Origin: Alphaproteobacteria bacterium
Lineage (GTDB): Bacteria > Pseudomonadota > Alphaproteobacteria > Rickettsiales > SXRF01
Length of the DNA: 64,000 nucleotides
Direction of reading: 5' to 3'
Assembly: GCA_020049775.1 (NCBI GenBank)
Contig: JAGVLO010000003.1
Coordinates: 186,001 to 250,000 of the forward strand
The notes below the pieces were generated by a model, which saw nothing but the letters and a program-made list of their open reading frames with translations, had not been told where the DNA came from and did not search any database. The number at the start of each line of letters is the position of its first letter. The stretch's first letter is position 1. Below, one piece after another: positions 60,984-64,000 of the stretch. The position numbers and the translations under genes were made by a program.

Positions 60984-61940
60984 TTACTGCTTCGGGTGTT
61001 TCAGCATGAAATCAAGAATTTCTTTTGATGCAGACATCTCGGTGGAGGGCTTTTCACTGCTACGATAAGCTTTGCCACCTGGCCATGAATGTCCTCCGTC
61101 TTGCACAGTAAATACGGATACGCCGGTTCCGGCAATGCATTCACTATATTCATCTTTCTGGATTTTCCCGTTTTCACTTCGTGCTGCCGGAGTTGAACAA
61201 TTATTATGGCGTGTCCAGAAATCCACGGCATGTGATACAGGCTTATCCACACGCGGGTGCCGTTTATCAGCCTGATCGGGACCTTGGCCGCCATTATAGG
61301 GTACATGGGTGTCGGCGGTGCCGTGTATAATCATCACCGAAAGTGGCTGCGGCGGACTACAACTAATATTAAGCGCTCCTGCAACGCTGGCAATGCCTGA
61401 GAATATATCCGGCATTTCGCAGCCAAGGCGGTAGCTCATCATGGCGCCGTTGGAAAAACCGGCGGCAAAGACGCGCGACTTGTCAATGCTGTATTGGCGT
61501 TTGATGTCATTGACTACGGCGCGAATAAAACCAACATCGTCTATTTTCTTTTCCATGGCGCTGCCGCAGCATGCTCCGGCGTTCCATGTCAGCAAGAAAT
61601 TATCAAAAGGCCCTGTGCCATTGGGATAGGCAACAATCACATTTTTTTCGCCGGCATAGCTATTCATGGGTGTCATCGTGTCTATGGTCTGTTTGGCATT
61701 ACCGCCACCGCCATGAAGCATCAGTATCAGAGGTGCATTCTGCTCCGGCTTGTAATTGTCGGGTACAAAAAGCAGGTACGAACGTTCGAGACCATCGTGG
61801 GTGATGATATATTCTTTAGGAGAAATATCGCGCTGCAGCCGTTCCTTTATGCGTTCGCGCAGCGTCTGGGCATGAACAAGTGACGGAAGCAGGATGCATA
61901 ATACAGGCACAAGCCAGAGAGATTTTGCTAAACGTCTCAT
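60984..61940 (-). CDS. secreted PHB depolymerase/feruloyl esterase-like alpha/beta hydrolase (LpqC-type)
   Basis: Signal peptide; LILMLHGGGGNAKQTID; VFAAGFSNGAMMSYRLGCEMPDIFSGIASVAGAL; IHGTADTHVPYNGG; DGGHSWPGG. Confidence 0.9.
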   Translation of the reverse strand: MRRLAKSLWLVPVLCILLPSLVHAQTLRERIKERLQRDISPKEYIITHDGLERSYLLFVPDNYKPEQNAPLILMLHGGGGNAKQTIDTMTPMNSYAGEKNVIVAYPNGTGPFDNFLLTWNAGACCGSAMEKKIDDVGFIRAVVNDIKRQYSIDKSRVFAAGFSNGAMMSYRLGCEMPDIFSGIASVAGALNISCSPPQPLSVMIIHGTADTHVPYNGGQGPDQADKRHPRVDKPVSHAVDFWTRHNNCSTPAARSENGKIQKDEYSECIAGTGVSVFTVQDGGHSWPGGKAYRSSEKPSTEMSASKEILDFMLKHPKQ

Positions 61941-61945
61941 ATAGC

Positions 61946-64000
61946 TTAGGCGCTTTTCTTTTGGGATGTCTGGCCGCTAAGTAAATCCAGCGCGGCTTCT
62001 ATGATGCTGGCCTTGCCGGGCAGGGTAATGGTGGCAGCGCGCCCAAGCGGGATAAAACAATCCTCGGCGGCGATGCGTTTGATTTTCGGCGGATTAGGAA
62101 TTTTCTCGTGCAGGCGCGTAAACAGTGTTTCGCTCAGCGATCCGGTGATGCGGCACTCATCGACAATTAACACATGTGAACACGGCCTCACTGCCTCGAT
62201 GATGGCCGCTTCCGGCAGTGGCGATAGCCAGCGCATATCGACAATGCGTAGTTTTATATTGTGTTGTTCGGTCAGCACTTTTTCCGCCTGCCGCGATAGG
62301 TAATAGCCGTTGCCGTAGGTGAGGATGCATAGTTCCTTGCCATCGCCATGCTGCGCCACTTCACCAAAACGCACCGGTTTTTTCAGCGCGCTTTCATAAT
62401 CAAAACACCAGAGATTGTCTTTTGCTTCATGCAGGTCGCGCATGGCATAAAGTGCAATCGGCTCAAGGAACACGACCACACGCTGTTCCTCACGCGCAAG
62501 GCGCACGCACTCGCGCAGCATGCCCGCGGCTTCCGCGCCGTTGCTTGGGCAGGCAAGGATGACGCCCGGAATATCGCGGATGACGGCTACGCTGTTGTCA
62601 TTGTGGAAATGGCCGCCGAAGCCGCGCTGGTAGGCCAGTCCTGCGATGCGTATGACCATTGGGTTGGTAAACTGCCCCTGCGAGAAAAAGCTTAAGGTAG
62701 AGGCTTCGCCGCGCAGCTGGTCTTCGGCATTATGCAGGTACGCGAGGAACTGGATTTCAGGAATCGGCAGCAAATCATTATGCGCCATGCCGATGGAAAG
62801 CCCAAGGATGGTCTGTTCATCGAGCAGCGTGTTGATGACGCGGTGGCCGCCGAAGCGCGCATGCAGCTTGCTGGTGACGGAATACACACCGCCCTTGGGC
62901 CCGATATCCTCGCCGCACAGCACGACATTGTCATTCTCCAGCATCAGGTCGGCCAATGCCCAGTTGATGAGCCGTGCCATGGTGTTGGGGCGGGCGAGCG
63001 CGGTCATATCGTCCCTGAACAAATTCTTGCGCTCGTCTGCGCTGGGCTTGCGCGCTGCTGCGCCCTGTTTTTTCGGCGGGATGATGCTGGCCATCACATC
63101 TTTTGCAGTGGAGAGTTTGGGGCGTTTGATGGCTTCTTCGGCGACTTCGGCTACATTGCGCGCGATATGTTCATAGCGCATGATGATTTTTTCTGGCGTC
63201 AGTACGCCGTGGTCGAGCAGCAGGCGCGCCGAATAGAGCAGGGGATCATGCGCTTCGGTGGCCTCGATTTCCTGATCGCTTAAATACGTGTGTTGGGCGT
63301 CGGCACCGGCATGACCCATCAGGCGGATGCAGCCCATATGCAGGAAGGCAGGCAGACGCTGCTTGCGCACGAAAGCTTCCACTTCACGCGCTGTGCGGTA
63401 GGTGTCAACGATGTCCAGCCCGTTGCAATAAAAATAACGTATGCCAGGTTTGGCATTCATGCTGGCATGTACCCAGCCTTCCGGCGTGGGGGTGGAAATG
63501 CCGATACCGTTATCTTCACAAATCAATACCAGCGGCAGGTGCATTTTCTGGTAGCCCATCCAGCTGGTGGTGTTAACCGCGCCTTGCGCGGTGGAATGGT
63601 TGAGCGACGCGTCGCCGAAGCTGCACAGGATAATACCGTCGGCGGGAAGTACACCTTCGTGTTTGCGGCGCTTGTTCAGGCTGATGCTGGTGGCCGCACC
63701 CACGGCCTTGGGCAGGTGTGAGGCGATGGTACTGGTTTGCGGCGGTATGAAAAGCGGCCTGCTGCCCAGCACCTTGTGGCGGCCGCCGGAGATGGGGTCT
63801 TCTTTCGAGGCGGCGAAGCTAAGCAGCATGTCCCATAGCACGTCTGTGCCGGGCAGGGCCTTAGAGCGCTGTATCATGAATGCGCCGTCGCGGTAATGCA
63901 GGAAGGCCATGTCGCTGACGCGGAAGGCGGCGGCAATGGCGGCGTTTCCTTCATGGCCGGCGCTTCCAATGGTATAAAAGCTTTCACCACGCGCCTGCAA
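61946..64000 (-). CDS. Fused alpha/beta 2-oxoacid dehydrogenase E1 (branched-chain-type), 5' end truncated at window edge
   Basis: E1-alpha TPP region GDASLNHSTAQGAVNTTSWMGYQKMHLPLVLICEDNGIGIS; E1-beta VVLCGEDIGPKGGVYSVTSKLHARFGGHRVINTLLDEQTILGLSIGMA. Confidence 0.92.
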   Translation of the reverse strand: MQARGESFYTIGSAGHEGNAAIAAAFRVSDMAFLHYRDGAFMIQRSKALPGTDVLWDMLLSFAASKEDPISGGRHKVLGSRPLFIPPQTSTIASHLPKAVGAATSISLNKRRKHEGVLPADGIILCSFGDASLNHSTAQGAVNTTSWMGYQKMHLPLVLICEDNGIGISTPTPEGWVHASMNAKPGIRYFYCNGLDIVDTYRTAREVEAFVRKQRLPAFLHMGCIRLMGHAGADAQHTYLSDQEIEATEAHDPLLYSARLLLDHGVLTPEKIIMRYEHIARNVAEVAEEAIKRPKLSTAKDVMASIIPPKKQGAAARKPSADERKNLFRDDMTALARPNTMARLINWALADLMLENDNVVLCGEDIGPKGGVYSVTSKLHARFGGHRVINTLLDEQTILGLSIGMAHNDLLPIPEIQFLAYLHNAEDQLRGEASTLSFFSQGQFTNPMVIRIAGLAYQRGFGGHFHNDNSVAVIRDIPGVILACPSNGAEAAGMLRECVRLAREEQRVVVFLEPIALYAMRDLHEAKDNLWCFDYESALKKPVRFGEVAQHGDGKELCILTYGNGYYLSRQAEKVLTEQHNIKLRIVDMRWLSPLPEAAIIEAVRPCSHVLIVDECRITGSLSETLFTRLHEKIPNPPKIKRIAAEDCFIPLGRAATITLPGKASIIEAALDLLSGQTSQKKSA

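Overview
The window is about 64 kb of what looks like an alphaproteobacterial chromosome. That assignment rests on the aa3-type cox operon layout, a CoxF-like microprotein and the general protein character; no database search was possible. Positions ~1-5600 look like the right part of a tRNA-Lys-targeted integrative element: a C5 DNA methyltransferase, an HNH nuclease, a GNAT-like protein, a P4-type tyrosine integrase and a 46-nt 3' tRNA-Lys remnant. Inside it is a complete tRNA-Lys(CUU) gene interrupted in the anticodon loop by a ~232-nt group I intron resembling the Azoarcus tRNA-Ile ribozyme. The rest is mostly core genome: csp, a CPA2 antiporter, nucleotide-sugar/glycosyltransferase genes, AST-pathway-like genes, recJ, cysTWA, pgsA, ilvE, lgt-midA-pgeF, tldD, the cox operon, maeB, mutS, dut, rrf2-cysK-moeB, M16 peptidase and a fused E1 dehydrogenase. 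Main points of interest: (1) the tRNA-Lys group I intron next to an integrase/att remnant; (2) a cobalamin riboswitch upstream of an unrecognised ~452-aa protein; (3) a STAS / REC-PP2C / HATPase partner-switching cassette whose middle gene is broken by a 10-bp tandem duplication, where loss of one unit restores a continuous ORF (possible phase variation), flanked by a sensor-less histidine kinase and an XRE-REC fusion; (4) long GTAC-core palindromes flanking cysK, one of which contains the moeB start codon; (5) small unannotated cox-operon ORFs; (6) a GDP-fucose-synthase-like protein with YxxxK changed to YxxxQ.
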